Assembly (NCBI RefSeq): GCF_018531495.1
Contig: NZ_JAHDTI010000009.1
Location: 1 to 64,000 of the forward strand
Source of the DNA: Nonomuraea sediminis
Lineage (GTDB): Bacteria; Actinomycetota; Actinomycetes; Streptosporangiales; Streptosporangiaceae
Reading direction: 5' to 3'
Length of the DNA: 64,000 nucleotides
In this document: positions 43,581 to 52,155 of the stretch, in pieces
How the letters are laid out: each line of letters opens with the position of its first letter
Numbering within the stretch: position 1 is the first letter of the stretch
Made by a program: the position numbers and the translations under genes
The notes under the pieces: generated by a model
The model's database searches: none
What the model was told of the DNA's origin: nothing
The model's input: only the letters and a program-made list of their open reading frames with translations

Positions 43581-44447
43581 ATGGCGCTTACTCGTATTAC
43601 CGCATACCCGCTGGGCACCATGGGCGTTTCCGCCTTCGTCATGTGGCAACTCCTCGAGAAGCTGCCGGACGGCGATCCCGACGAGGTCCGGGAGGCCGCC
43701 AGGGTGTGGCGCCGGGTCGCCGACAGGATCGACCAGAGCAGCCGCGACATGGGCCCCGTGGCCGCGAACGTACTCAAGGACAACAACGCGCCGGGCTTCG
43801 CGGGTTACTGGAACGAGGACTTCGCGCCGTTCCCCCCGCACGCCTCGGCTTACATCCGCCGCCTGGCCGATGCCCTGGACAACTACGCCGAACTGCTCTG
43901 GCACACCCAGAAGACGATCATCGAGATGGCCATCATCTCCTACCTGGAGATGTTGATGTTCATGCTCTGGCCGGAGATCGGCGCCGGGCCCATCAAGTGG
44001 GCCGCGGAGCGGCTCAAGAAGAGGGCCAAGGCGAAGCTGCTGAAGAAGATCCTCGAGCGGTACGCCACGTCGATCGTCGGCAGCGCCTTCTTCGCGGTCG
44101 CCGACCAGGTCATCGTGGACGGCGTGAAGCTGTCCTTCGGCCAGCCACTGGACTCGTGGGGCGACCAGTTCAAGACGATGGCCAAGAACTTCGCCGCCTG
44201 CATGGTGTTCTACGGCGTGGACCAGAAGAAGCTGAAGTTCCTCAGCAAGATCCTGCCGAAGAGCGAACAGTGGAACAAGTACGGGGAGTTCATGTACGGC
44301 TCGGTCATGTTCACCACGGCGGGAAACCTGCTGAACGACCCCGGCGCCGTCACCGATCCGTGGCATCTGCTGCCGACGTGGCAGCAGATGATCGGCAAGT
44401 TCATGGTCGGAGCCGGTCAGCGAGGCGAGAAGTGGAGCCGTCACTGA
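43581..44447 (+). CDS. WXG100-like N-terminal domain protein (type VII secretion effector-like, no toxin domain)
   Basis: 288 residues from ATG 43581 (MALTRITAYPLGTMGVSAFV); ATG 43620 is another possible start. Residues about 20-110 resemble the WXG-like N-terminal domain of actinobacterial polymorphic toxins: WQLLEKLPDGDPDEVREAAR, VWRRVADRIDQSSRDMGP, FAGYWNEDFAPF. A hydrophobic helix (MAIISYLEMLMFMLWPEIGA) and a basic segment (AAERLKKRAKAKLLKKIL) follow. The rest is helical, with no recognisable toxin domain, although relatives usually end in one. It may be a shortened effector or an adaptor. Convergent with a YbaB-like/WXG100 gene pair on the other strand. Confidence 0.6.
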   Translation: MALTRITAYPLGTMGVSAFVMWQLLEKLPDGDPDEVREAARVWRRVADRIDQSSRDMGPVAANVLKDNNAPGFAGYWNEDFAPFPPHASAYIRRLADALDNYAELLWHTQKTIIEMAIISYLEMLMFMLWPEIGAGPIKWAAERLKKRAKAKLLKKILERYATSIVGSAFFAVADQVIVDGVKLSFGQPLDSWGDQFKTMAKNFAACMVFYGVDQKKLKFLSKILPKSEQWNKYGEFMYGSVMFTTAGNLLNDPGAVTDPWHLLPTWQQMIGKFMVGAGQRGEKWSRH

Positions 44448-44457
44448 CCGGCTCCTC

Positions 44458-44793
44458 TCACCTCAGGCCGTCGAGGAAGCGGCCCGCCTGGTCCACATAG
44501 GGCGCCAGCGCCTCGGACATGCGTTCCGTCACCTTGGCCGTCACGTCGCTGGCGGCCAAGGTGGCCGCCTCGACGATCGCCTCCGCCAGCGCGTCCGCGC
44601 CCATCCGCAGCGCCCGCGGGTCCAGTCGCAGCCCCGCGAGCACCCCGGTGGGCAGCGCCTCCGCCCGTACCTGCCCGTCCGCGGCCTCTCCGTGGCCGCG
44701 GATGGCGGCGACCTCTTCCTGCGCGTCCTCCAGCGGCCTCACCTCGTCGCGGAACTCGCCAAGCAGCCGCCCGAACTCTCCCTCGAAGTCCAT
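44458..44793 (-). CDS. YbaB/EbfC-like protein of ESX-type loci
   Basis: 111 residues from ATG 44793 (MDFEGEFGRLLGEFRDEVRP), with AGGAGG eight bases upstream; a GTG at 44799 is possible. The layout, an N-terminal helix, then AAIRGHGEAADGQVRAEALP and a C-terminal helix (ADALAEAIVEAATLAASDVT), matches YbaB/EbfC-family proteins. In actinobacterial type VII loci these accompany WXG100 genes; their role there is unclear (nucleoid binding or chaperone-like). It follows the WXG100 gene by 45 bases, so both are probably one transcript. Confidence 0.7.
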   Translation of the reverse strand: MDFEGEFGRLLGEFRDEVRPLEDAQEEVAAIRGHGEAADGQVRAEALPTGVLAGLRLDPRALRMGADALAEAIVEAATLAASDVTAKVTERMSEALAPYVDQAGRFLDGLR

Positions 44794-44838
44794 CCCCACT
44801 CCCTCCTTGACATGTTTTACCGCTAGGTAATGTAGGTT

Positions 44839-45210
44839 TTACGCTGTCATGGTGCCATCACCCGAGGAGAACCCGGGCCCCTTGTCAGGGACCTTCGGCA
44901 GTGCGGCCATGGTCGACCAGTTCGCCAGGTCGACACTCACCGCCATCAGCCGGAGCCGATCGGCGATCCCCTGGTAGGCGTCCTCCATCGCGTGCACGTA
45001 GGACTTCGCGTTCTTGTCGGCCTTGCCGTACCCCTCTTTGAACCTCTGACCGTTCTCGTCACTGCCGGCGATGTCGCCGATGCGCTCCAGCACATCGAAC
45101 AGGGCGTCGGTGTCGGCGGTGAAATGCGCCTTTTCCAGGTCGAAGAACCTGGCGGCATCGGTCAGGTCGCTGTTGGTCTGTCTGAGTTCCTCTTCATCTC
45201 TCGGTGCCAT
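44839..45210 (-). CDS. WXG100/ESX-like helical protein
   Basis: 123 residues from ATG 45210, with GGAGGGGG upstream. Two long helices are predicted: RQTNSDLTDAARFFDLEKAH and YVHAMEDAYQGIADRLRLMA. Between them is a charged stretch (SDENGQRFKEGYGKADKNAK). It lacks the exact WXG triplet but carries YQGI near the turn-to-helix boundary and NWSTM later, as in ESX-associated proteins of actinobacteria. No core secretion genes (EccC, EccD, MycP) are in the window, so export would rely on a system elsewhere. Confidence 0.65.
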   Translation of the reverse strand: MAPRDEEELRQTNSDLTDAARFFDLEKAHFTADTDALFDVLERIGDIAGSDENGQRFKEGYGKADKNAKSYVHAMEDAYQGIADRLRLMAVSVDLANWSTMAALPKVPDKGPGFSSGDGTMTA

Positions 45211-45286
45211 CGGGCCCCCTCCGGGTCCTTCCTCCGAAATGGGAGGTTTGTCAGCTTAGAGCGTTGTATATCGCTAATCTCTTACG

Positions 45287-45300
45287 TTGACCATCGTCAA
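45287..45300. promoter_or_regulatory. Dyad/-35-like site upstream of the WXG100 gene
   Basis: TTGAC-CATC-GTCAA is a perfect 5-bp inverted repeat with a 4-base centre. Read on the minus strand, TTGACG is a good -35 match about 88 bases upstream of the WXG100 start. It lies between the divergent WXG100 and amidohydrolase genes and could be an operator or promoter for either. Confidence 0.35.
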
Positions 45301-45420
45301 TTGTGAACAGGGCGTCACACGAGACTTCGTCTTCCTCACTCGCACCGATCGGAGAGGTGAACGACGGCTCCTTCGTCCAGGGGAGGGAAATCGTCGGCGG
45401 CGCCGTCTATGGTTCTCGTC

Positions 45421-46581
45421 ATGAACGACGTGGTCCTGCGCGGCGGCACCCCGTGGGGGCTCGGCTCGCCCGCCGACATCCTCGTCAGCGACGGCCTGAT
45501 CACCCACGTCGCCCCCGGCATCGACGCCCCCGGCGCGCGCGAGATCGACCTCTCGGGCAACCTCGTGCTGCCCGGCCTCGTCGAGAGCCACTGCCACCTC
45601 GACAAGACGCTGTACGGCGGGCCGTGGGTGCCCCACTCCGCCGACGACACGCTGGCCGGCCGTATCGGCAACGACCTGCGGCGCCGGGGCGAGCTCGGCG
45701 TGCCCAGCGTCGAGCGGATCTCCGCGCTGCTGGAGACCATGACCCGATTCGGCACCACGCACGTCCGCACGCACACCGACATCGATCCCGAGGTGGGGCT
45801 GCGCGGCGTGGAGGCGGTCCGCGAGGCGGCCTCGCGCTCACCGGCCGACGTGCAGCAGGTGGCCTTCCCGCAACACGGCGTGCTGATCAATCCGGGCACC
45901 GCCGAGCTGCTGGAGGAGGCGCTCAAGAGCGGCGTCGAGGCGATCGGCGGGCTCGACCCAGCCGGCATCGACCGCGATCCCGTGCGCCACCTCGACCTGA
46001 TCTTCGGCCTGGCCGAGCGCTACGGCGCCCACGTCGACATCCACCTGCACGACGGCGGGTCGCTCGGCGTGTGGGAGCTCGAGCTCATCATCGAACGCAC
46101 CCGCGTCCTGGGCCTGGGCGGCCGGGTGACGGTCAGCCACGCCTACGCCCTCGACGACGCGGCCGCCGCGCGGCTGGCCGACGGCCTCGCCGAGGCGGGC
46201 GTCGCCCTGGCGACCGCGGCCGTCTACAGCTTCCCGGTGCCGCCCGTCAAACGCCTGCGGGCGGCGGGCGTGACGATCGCCTGCGGCCACGACGGCATCC
46301 GCGACCTGTGGGGTCCCTACGGCAAGGGCGACATGCTCGAGCGCGCGATGCACCTGGCGTACCGCAGCACGTTCCGCCGCGACGAGGACGTCGAGCTGGC
46401 CCTGGAGGCCGCCACCCACGGCGGCGCCCGCGCCCTCGGCCTCACCGGCTACGGCCTCACCCCCGGCAACCCGGCCGACCTCGTCGCCGTCCCCGCCACC
46501 ACCCCCGCCCAGGCCGTGATCACCCACCCACCCCGCACCCTCGTCATGAAATCCGGCACCCCCCTCCACCCCACCCCCTGA
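45421..46581 (+). CDS. Amidohydrolase (cytosine-deaminase-like)
   Basis: 386 residues from ATG 45421 (MNDVVLRGGTPWGLGSPADI). Metal-dependent amidohydrolase motifs: VESHCHLDKTLYG (HxH metal site), HVRTHTDIDP, HVDIHLHDGGSLG (His metal ligands), RVTVSHAYAL, and GHDGIRDLWGPYGKGDMLER (catalytic Asp). The overall pattern is that of CodA-like deaminases acting on cytosine, creatinine or triazine-type rings. The substrate is not certain. Being near the hydantoinase/DUF917/Dpp operon (3.7 kb away, with unrelated genes between), it could act on the same nitrogen compounds; this is a guess. Confidence 0.82.
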   Translation: MNDVVLRGGTPWGLGSPADILVSDGLITHVAPGIDAPGAREIDLSGNLVLPGLVESHCHLDKTLYGGPWVPHSADDTLAGRIGNDLRRRGELGVPSVERISALLETMTRFGTTHVRTHTDIDPEVGLRGVEAVREAASRSPADVQQVAFPQHGVLINPGTAELLEEALKSGVEAIGGLDPAGIDRDPVRHLDLIFGLAERYGAHVDIHLHDGGSLGVWELELIIERTRVLGLGGRVTVSHAYALDDAAAARLADGLAEAGVALATAAVYSFPVPPVKRLRAAGVTIACGHDGIRDLWGPYGKGDMLERAMHLAYRSTFRRDEDVELALEAATHGGARALGLTGYGLTPGNPADLVAVPATTPAQAVITHPPRTLVMKSGTPLHPTP

Positions 46582-47340
46582 CCACCCATGCCCACCACCC
46601 CACGCCCAAGGCACCCGCTCCCGCGCTCACACCCCCCGCACGGGAGCACGCCACAGCGCCCACGGCGCGCTCGCGTCAGCGCTCGACACCACGACGCCCA
46701 CGCCCGCACGCCGCAGCACACCACCTCGTGCGCAGAGCACGCCACGGCGCACACGACCTGGTGCTCGGGACGACGCCACAGCGCCCCCACGCCCGTGCCC
46801 GCACGAACGACAGCACGTCACAGCGCACAACGCGCTCGCGTCTACACACGGCACCACACCACGGCACCCGTACACGCACCCACGCACGGCACCACAGCCG
46901 CGCACGCGCACGCACGCACGCACGACAGCACTCCGCAGCGCACACCACGCGCTCGCGTCTACACACGGCACCACGCCACGACGTCCGTGCCCGAGCTCGC
47001 ACGCACGCACTCACATCACGGCGCACAACGCGTGCTCTCACCTATGTGCGCGCTCTCACCGTTTCGTGCTCACAACGCACGCCACGGCACCCGTTCCCCG
47101 TGCTCTCGCCCTGGTGCGGGAGCAAGGGGACAGGGCACACCACCCCGCACTCACGGGACACGCGCCCAAGGGATACCGAGTCATGCCGGGCCCCGGGCTC
47201 CTGGTCCGGGCGTGCGTCCCGGCGTGGCACTCATGCGGGGTTGTCGTGGTGGGGCGTGGGTGCGGGTGGCGGGCCGTACAGGTGCGGGGTGAGGTAGGTG
47301 TGGCGGTCGTGAGTGGCGGCGGGGTCCTGCACAATTGACC
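46582..47340. repeat. GCAC-rich low-complexity region with degenerate ~117-bp repeats
   Basis: About 750 bases without a credible gene. The DNA is built from CAC/CGCAC-type words. CGCGCTCGCG occurs at 46666, 46831 and 46948; the last two copies begin longer near-identical blocks (CGCTCGCGTCTACACACGGC followed by ACCAC) spaced 117 bases. Long frames are open here only because stops are rare in such DNA; the peptides (strings of His, Arg, Thr, Ala) show no domain. It may be a decayed minisatellite. The Tex gene promoter should lie at its right end, but nothing distinct was seen. Confidence 0.7.
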
Positions 47341-47366
47341 GGCGGGGACCATCGAAAGGCAGGCAA

Positions 47367-49949
47367 GTGCTCTCTATTCACCAGCGGATCGCGGAAGAGC
47401 TGGGCGTACGCGAGGGGCAGGTGGGAGCGGCCGTCGAGCTGCTCGACGGCGGCGCCACCGTGCCCTTCATCGCCCGATACCGCAAGGAGGCCACCGACGC
47501 GCTCGACGACGCGCAGCTGCGCACGCTCGAGGAGCGCCTGCGCTATCTGCGCGAGCTCGAAGAGCGCAGGGCGGCGATCCTGGAGTCGATCGAGTCGCAG
47601 GGCAAGCTCGACGACGAGCTGCGCGCGCAGATCATGGCGGCCGAGACCAAGGCCCGCCTCGAAGACATCTACCTGCCCTACAAGCCCAAGCGGCGTACCA
47701 AGGCGCAGATCGCTCGCGAGCTCGGCTTGGAGCCGCTGGCCGACCAGCTGCTCGCCGACCCGGAGCTCGACCCTGTCGCCACGGCGGAGGGGTTCGTCGT
47801 CGAGGGCGTGGCCGACGCCGGGGCGGCGCTGGAAGGCGCCAGGGCGATCCTGATCGAGCGCTTCGCCGAGGACGCCGACCTCATCGGCGGCCTGCGCGAG
47901 CAGCTGTGGAACCGCGGGCAGCTCGTGTCGAAGGTGCGCGAGGGCAAGGAGGAGGCGGGGGCCAAGTTCTCCGACTACTTCGAATTCGGCGAGCCGTTCA
48001 CCAAGCTGCCGTCCCACCGGATCCTGGCGATGTTCCGCGGCGAGAAGGAGGAGATCCTCTCCGTCGCGCTGGAGCCCGACGACAGCCCCGAGTACGAGAT
48101 GCGCATCGCCTCCCGGTTCGGCGTCGCCGACCTGGGGCGCCCGGCCGACAAGTGGCTGAACGAGACCGTGCGGTGGGCCTGGCGCACCCGCATCCTCGTC
48201 CACCTCGGCCTCGACCTGCGGATGCGGCTGTGGCAGGCGGCCGAGGACGAGGCGGTCAGGGTGTTCGCCACGAACCTGCGCGACCTCCTGCTCGCCGCTC
48301 CCGCGGGCACCCGCGCGACCATGGGGCTCGACCCCGGCCTGCGTACCGGTGTGAAGGTGGCCGTGGTCGACGCCACGGGCAAGGTCGTCGAGACCAGCAC
48401 GATCTACCCGCACGAGCCGAAGCGGCAGTGGGACCAGTCGCTGGCCGTGCTGGGCGCGCTGGCGCAGCGGCACGGCGTCGAGCTGATCGCCATCGGCAAC
48501 GGCACCGCCTCGCGCGAGACCGACAAGCTGGCCGGTGACCTGGTCAAGCACATGCCGTCGATCACGAAGGTGGTCGTGTCAGAGGCGGGCGCCTCGGTCT
48601 ACTCCGCTTCGGCGTACGCCTCGCAGGAGCTGCCCGAGCTGGACGTGTCGCTGCGCGGGGCGGTGTCGATCGCGCGCAGGCTGCAGGATCCGCTCGCGGA
48701 GCTGGTCAAGATCGACCCCAAGTCGATCGGCGTCGGGCAGTACCAGCACGACCTGGCCGAGACCAAGCTGTCCCGCTCGCTCGACGCCGTGGTCGAGGAC
48801 TGCGTGAACGCCGTCGGCGTCGACGTCAACACCGCCTCCGCGCCGCTGCTGACCCGGGTGTCGGGCATCGGCTCGACGCTGGCCGAGAGCATCGTGCGGC
48901 ACCGCGACGCCAACGGCCCGTTCCGTACGAGGGGCGCGCTGAAGGACGTGGCACGGCTGGGGCCCAAGGCGTTCGAGCAGTGCGCGGGCTTCCTGCGCAT
49001 CCCCGGCGGCGACGACCCGCTGGACGCCTCGAGCGTGCACCCCGAGGCCTACCCGGTGGTGCGGCGCATCCTGAGCTCGGTCGGCTCGGACCTGAAGGTG
49101 CTGATCGGCAACACGGCGACGCTGCGGTCGATCAAGCCCGACCAGTTCACGGACGAGACGTTCGGACTGCCCACGGTCACGGACATCCTGCGCGAGCTGG
49201 AGAAGCCGGGCCGTGACCCGCGTCCCGCGTTCCGGACGGCGACGTTCAAGGAGGGCGTGGAGAAGATCTCGGACCTGGAGTCCGGCATGATCCTCGAGGG
49301 CGTGGTCACCAACGTGGCCGCGTTCGGAGCCTTCATCGACATCGGGGTGCACCAGGACGGGCTGGTCCACGTCTCGGCCATGTCCAGGAACTTCGTCAAG
49401 GATCCCCGCGACGTGGTCAAGCCCGGCGACATCGTGCGGGTCAAGGTCCTGGACGTCGACATCCCCCGTAAGCGCATCTCCTTGACCCTCCGCCTCGAGG
49501 ACGAAACCGACGCGCGCTCTCGCAGCGCCGACACCGGCGGACGCGGTGCCGGTCCTCGCGACCGCAAGGACGGCGCGCAGGGTCGTGGTGACGGCGGGCA
49601 GCGCGACCGGGGCGAGGGTCAGCGTGGCCGAGGTGAGGGCCAGCGGGGCCGGGGCGACGGCGGCCGGGCGGGACGCCCGGACGACGGGCAGCGCGGCCGG
49701 GGCGACCAGCGCGGCGACAGCGGTCGCGGACGTGACGGCGGACGTGGCGACAGCGGACGTGGCGACAGCGGACGTGGCGACAGCGGTCGCGGCGATGGCG
49801 GTCGCGGGCGTGACGGCGGGCGGCGCGACGGCCAGGGCGGCCGCGGCGGCGACCGTCGTGACGGCGGACGCCGCCAGGACCGGCAGGCCCCCACGGGCGC
49901 GATGGCCGAGGCCCTGCGCAAGGCGGGCCTCACCGGCGACGGCTCCTGA
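47367..49949 (+). CDS. tex: Tex-family RNA-binding transcription accessory protein, with RG-rich C-terminal tail
   Basis: 860 residues from GTG 47367. Tex N-terminal helical part (IHQRIAEELGVREGQVGAAV, VPFIARYRKEATDALDDAQL), YqgF-like nuclease fold (GLDPGLRTGVKVAVVDATGK), two HhH motifs (VGVDVNTASAPLLTRVSGIG, FRTRGALKDVARLGPKAFEQ) and an S1 domain (GMILEGVVTNVAAFGAFIDI, GLVHVSAMS). After about residue 715 comes an unusual tail of about 115 residues rich in Arg, Gly, Asp and Gln, with RGDSGRGDSGRGDSGRGD and RGRGEGQRGRGEGQRGRGDG. Tex proteins in other bacteria are about 720-790 residues and affect transcription and gene expression; a role in RNA binding is expected. The RG tail is odd and may strengthen RNA binding or self-association. 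A terminator follows. Confidence 0.93.
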   Translation: MLSIHQRIAEELGVREGQVGAAVELLDGGATVPFIARYRKEATDALDDAQLRTLEERLRYLRELEERRAAILESIESQGKLDDELRAQIMAAETKARLEDIYLPYKPKRRTKAQIARELGLEPLADQLLADPELDPVATAEGFVVEGVADAGAALEGARAILIERFAEDADLIGGLREQLWNRGQLVSKVREGKEEAGAKFSDYFEFGEPFTKLPSHRILAMFRGEKEEILSVALEPDDSPEYEMRIASRFGVADLGRPADKWLNETVRWAWRTRILVHLGLDLRMRLWQAAEDEAVRVFATNLRDLLLAAPAGTRATMGLDPGLRTGVKVAVVDATGKVVETSTIYPHEPKRQWDQSLAVLGALAQRHGVELIAIGNGTASRETDKLAGDLVKHMPSITKVVVSEAGASVYSASAYASQELPELDVSLRGAVSIARRLQDPLAELVKIDPKSIGVGQYQHDLAETKLSRSLDAVVEDCVNAVGVDVNTASAPLLTRVSGIGSTLAESIVRHRDANGPFRTRGALKDVARLGPKAFEQCAGFLRIPGGDDPLDASSVHPEAYPVVRRILSSVGSDLKVLIGNTATLRSIKPDQFTDETFGLPTVTDILRELEKPGRDPRPAFRTATFKEGVEKISDLESGMILEGVVTNVAAFGAFIDIGVHQDGLVHVSAMSRNFVKDPRDVVKPGDIVRVKVLDVDIPRKRISLTLRLEDETDARSRSADTGGRGAGPRDRKDGAQGRGDGGQRDRGEGQRGRGEGQRGRGDGGRAGRPDDGQRGRGDQRGDSGRGRDGGRGDSGRGDSGRGDSGRGDGGRGRDGGRRDGQGGRGGDRRDGGRRQDRQAPTGAMAEALRKAGLTGDGS

Positions 49950-49959
49950 TCGCCGACGA

Positions 49960-49996
49960 CCCCGGGGCCCTGGTTCTCGCACCCTGGTCCCGGGGT
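49960..49996 (+). terminator. Terminator-like hairpin after tex
   Basis: ACCCCGGGGCC (49960-49970) pairs with GGTCCCGGGGT (49986-49996), 11 bp including one G-T pair, loop 15 bases. It begins 10 bases after the tex stop and lies directly before the next gene's GTG (50008). No T-tract, as is common in high-GC genomes. Confidence 0.6.
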
Positions 49997-50007
49997 AGCG
50001 TCGGAGT

Positions 50008-50988
50008 GTGAGTAGTGAAGTGGTGGGCACGACGATCACCCAGGCGCGCGACCTGCTCAGGTGGCGTTCCCCGTTGCGGACCGAGCTGTGGGCGTCCCGC
50101 CTGACCACGACGTGGGGGCAGGACGAGGGCGAGGACTTCGTCGAGGGGCTCGAGCGGACCGGCAGGCCCGAGAGCAGGCTGGCGCTCGCGGCGCTGGCCG
50201 CCGTCGGGGCGATCCCAGGTCGCGAGGACCCTGGCGTGCCGGACTGGGCGCTGCGGATGGGGCGGGTCTCCTGCGAGGGCGCCTGGTACGGCAAGGCCGA
50301 CCCGTACGGCGAGCAGGTGCTGGGCGCGCTGGCCTTCCGCTACGAGAACGGCAAGGAGCCGCACGTCCTGGTCGTGGGCATCGACCAGGTGCACGGCGGC
50401 CTGGCGGTGGACGCCGTGGTGGAGGAGCCGAAGTTCCTCGACGACCTGGACCTCGCTCCGGCCTCGCCCGGCACGGTGGCGGCCCGGGTTCTGGAGGCGT
50501 TCCGGCGGACCGACAGCGTCCTCGGGGCCGAGGTGGCCGAGACCTTGCCCGCCGTACGGCATCTCGCGATCGCTCGGGCGCGCGCCGTCCAGGCGAGCGG
50601 CGCCGCAGATCGTGCCGTCCCGGCGGACGGCGGCGCAGATCGCGTCGTCCCGGCGGACGGCGCTGCAGATGAGGAAATGTCGGGATTCGTGCTGCCGGAG
50701 GTGCCGGGAGCGCGGGAGGCGTTCGAGGCGCTGAAGGAGTTCCTGGGGGATCGTCCGTTGTGGTGGAGTCCTGACAGGGCCGGCCGGTTCCTGACGTCGT
50801 GGCTGCCGCGGGAGGCGATCCTGAGCGACGAGGCGATCGCCGCGATGCCGGAGGTGCTGCGCGCCTGGACGGGAGACAGGCCGGAGATCCTGCGCCGGAT
50901 CGACGCCGACGCTGCCGGACTGCCCGAGCTCATGGCCGACGAATCGCTCGCGGGGTTGCGCAAGCGCCTGGCCCAGCAGGAGAGGTAG
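50008..50988 (+). CDS. Conserved actinobacterial protein of unknown function
   Basis: 326 residues from GTG 50008. I do not recognise a named domain. The first 190 residues look globular: TQARDLLRWRSPLRTELWAS, GALAFRYENGKEPHVLVVGI, DQVHGGLAVDAVVEEPKFLD. Residues about 197-222 are a short internal repeat (ADRAVPADGG-ADRVVPADGA). The remainder (REAFEALKEFLGDRPLWWSP, FLTSWLPREAILSDEAIAAM) is helical. No signal peptide or membrane helix, so cytoplasmic. It follows tex, separated by a hairpin. Function unknown. Confidence 0.75.
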   Translation: MSSEVVGTTITQARDLLRWRSPLRTELWASRLTTTWGQDEGEDFVEGLERTGRPESRLALAALAAVGAIPGREDPGVPDWALRMGRVSCEGAWYGKADPYGEQVLGALAFRYENGKEPHVLVVGIDQVHGGLAVDAVVEEPKFLDDLDLAPASPGTVAARVLEAFRRTDSVLGAEVAETLPAVRHLAIARARAVQASGAADRAVPADGGADRVVPADGAADEEMSGFVLPEVPGAREAFEALKEFLGDRPLWWSPDRAGRFLTSWLPREAILSDEAIAAMPEVLRAWTGDRPEILRRIDADAAGLPELMADESLAGLRKRLAQQER

Positions 50989-51061
50989 GACCCGAGCGGT
51001 ACGGCGGGGCGGCTATGCTGCGCAGTGGCATATGTCGCGACCCTCAAGGGAGATCTGCAGG

Positions 51062-51148
51062 ATGTACAAGGAGTTCGCTGTCGAGGCCGTGGTGTGGATC
51101 GTCCCGGTCGCTGTGCTCATCGGCCTCGCCCTGATGATCACGGCGTAG
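51062..51148 (+). CDS. 28-residue membrane microprotein
   Basis: ATG 51062 to TAG 51148. The peptide is MYKEFAVEAVVWIVPVAVLI plus GLALMITA: a short amphipathic start and one membrane helix. A good ribosome site (AAGGGAGAT, about nine bases from the ATG) supports it. Such single-helix peptides often regulate or stabilise membrane complexes; no specific function can be assigned. It lies between two unrelated genes with its own leader. Confidence 0.6.
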   Translation: MYKEFAVEAVVWIVPVAVLIGLALMITA

Positions 51149-51198
51149 CTGAAGCACGAGGACGAGGGGCCGGGTGCGGCCGACCCCCTGGCCGTGGA

Positions 51199-51630
51199 TC
51201 AGCGGTAGTACTTGTAGTACACCGACACGGCGGCGTAGGGGCGCCACTGGCTCAGTTCACCGGCCTCCCACCGGTCCCAGTACCTGGCGAGCTTGGCGGT
51301 GTGCACCGTGCAGGAGGCGTTCCGCGCGCGGTGCGCGCGGAGGCTGCCGACCCAGGAGCTGCAGCGGCCCATCTTGTGCCCGTTCACGTAGAGCGTGACA
51401 CGGGCGTTCATGCTGAAGAGGTTCTTGCCGGAGATGTTGGTGATGCGCACCTTGATCCGGCAGGTGCTCGGGCACCGCGTCTTGTAGATCTTGGTGCGGA
51501 TGTAACCCCGCTGCGCCTCGGCCACGGCGGCCGCCTTGGCCGTACTGGCCTGAGCGGGTGCTGGCGCCACGAACGCGATGGACGTGGCCGCCGAGGCGAT
51601 CGCGAGCGTGCTGACTAACCGGTTGACCAT
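51199..51630 (-). CDS. Small secreted basic protein with four cysteines
   Basis: 143 residues from ATG 51630 (MVNRLVSTLAIASAATSIAF), with GGGGGAAGC upstream; an in-frame start 48 bases earlier would put a Gly/Pro-rich piece before the signal peptide. Cleavage is expected near VAPAPAQAS. The mature part is beta-rich and basic: YIRTKIYKTRCPSTCRIKVR, ARVTLYVNGHKMGRCSSWVG and ASCTVHTAKLARYWDRW. Four Cys could make two disulfides. No enzyme motif. An extracellular role is likely; function unknown. Confidence 0.75.
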   Translation of the reverse strand: MVNRLVSTLAIASAATSIAFVAPAPAQASTAKAAAVAEAQRGYIRTKIYKTRCPSTCRIKVRITNISGKNLFSMNARVTLYVNGHKMGRCSSWVGSLRAHRARNASCTVHTAKLARYWDRWEAGELSQWRPYAAVSVYYKYYR

Positions 51631-51739
51631 GCTTCCCCCAGTGCGCGGAACGCCGCTTCCCCCTGTTGAAAGCGGCACTTCCGATTAACTATCAGGAAAG
51701 CGACAAGGTCAACAAATGCCGTACCCAACCGGCATACGG

Positions 51740-52114
51740 CTAGTGAGAGTACGGCTCCTCGTTGAGCTCGGCGATGGCCAGCTCGGCCGTGGTGCGGATG
51801 TCGAAGAACTTGTCCAGCGCGGTGATCGCGAACAGGTGCTTGCACCGCCCGTTCAGCCCGGACAGCAGCAGCCGTCCGCCCGAGGCGGTCACCGCTTTGT
51901 GCAGGTAGACCAGCACGGACAGGCCCGAGGAGTCGCAGACGCTGACAGCCTGCATGTCGATCACGAGCAGTGGTGGCTGGGTCAGGTCCAGAGCCTTCGT
52001 GACGCGGTCGCGCACCTCGGCCGCGGAGCCGAAGTCGAAGTCCCCCGTCAGCCTTGCGATGACACACGGACCCTGGAGACCCAGGCTGATCGACAAGGCT
52101 TGCTCCGAAGTCAC
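51740..52114 (-). CDS. STAS-domain anti-sigma factor antagonist
   Basis: 124 residues from GTG 52114. STAS fold: GPCVIARLTGDFDFGSAAEV, PPLLVIDMQAVSVCDSSGLS, VLVYLHKAVTASGGRLLLSG, FDIRTTAELAIAEL. The Ser pair in CDSSGLS is the phosphorylation site of SpoIIAA/RsbV-type antagonists, which release a sigma factor from its anti-sigma kinase when unphosphorylated. No anti-sigma kinase gene is adjacent; the HATPase protein at 61823-62743 is a kinase-like candidate partner only in a broad sense. Confidence 0.88.
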   Translation of the reverse strand: MTSEQALSISLGLQGPCVIARLTGDFDFGSAAEVRDRVTKALDLTQPPLLVIDMQAVSVCDSSGLSVLVYLHKAVTASGGRLLLSGLNGRCKHLFAITALDKFFDIRTTAELAIAELNEEPYSH

Positions 52115-52155
52115 CCAGCTCCACCTACCCGCGTCGCTCGTTTGATCCCACCACT

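Noticed and set aside
46588..47292. Possible protein genes in the GCAC-rich region
   Set aside because: All frames are open because stop codons are rare in this repeat DNA; peptides are His/Arg/Thr strings.
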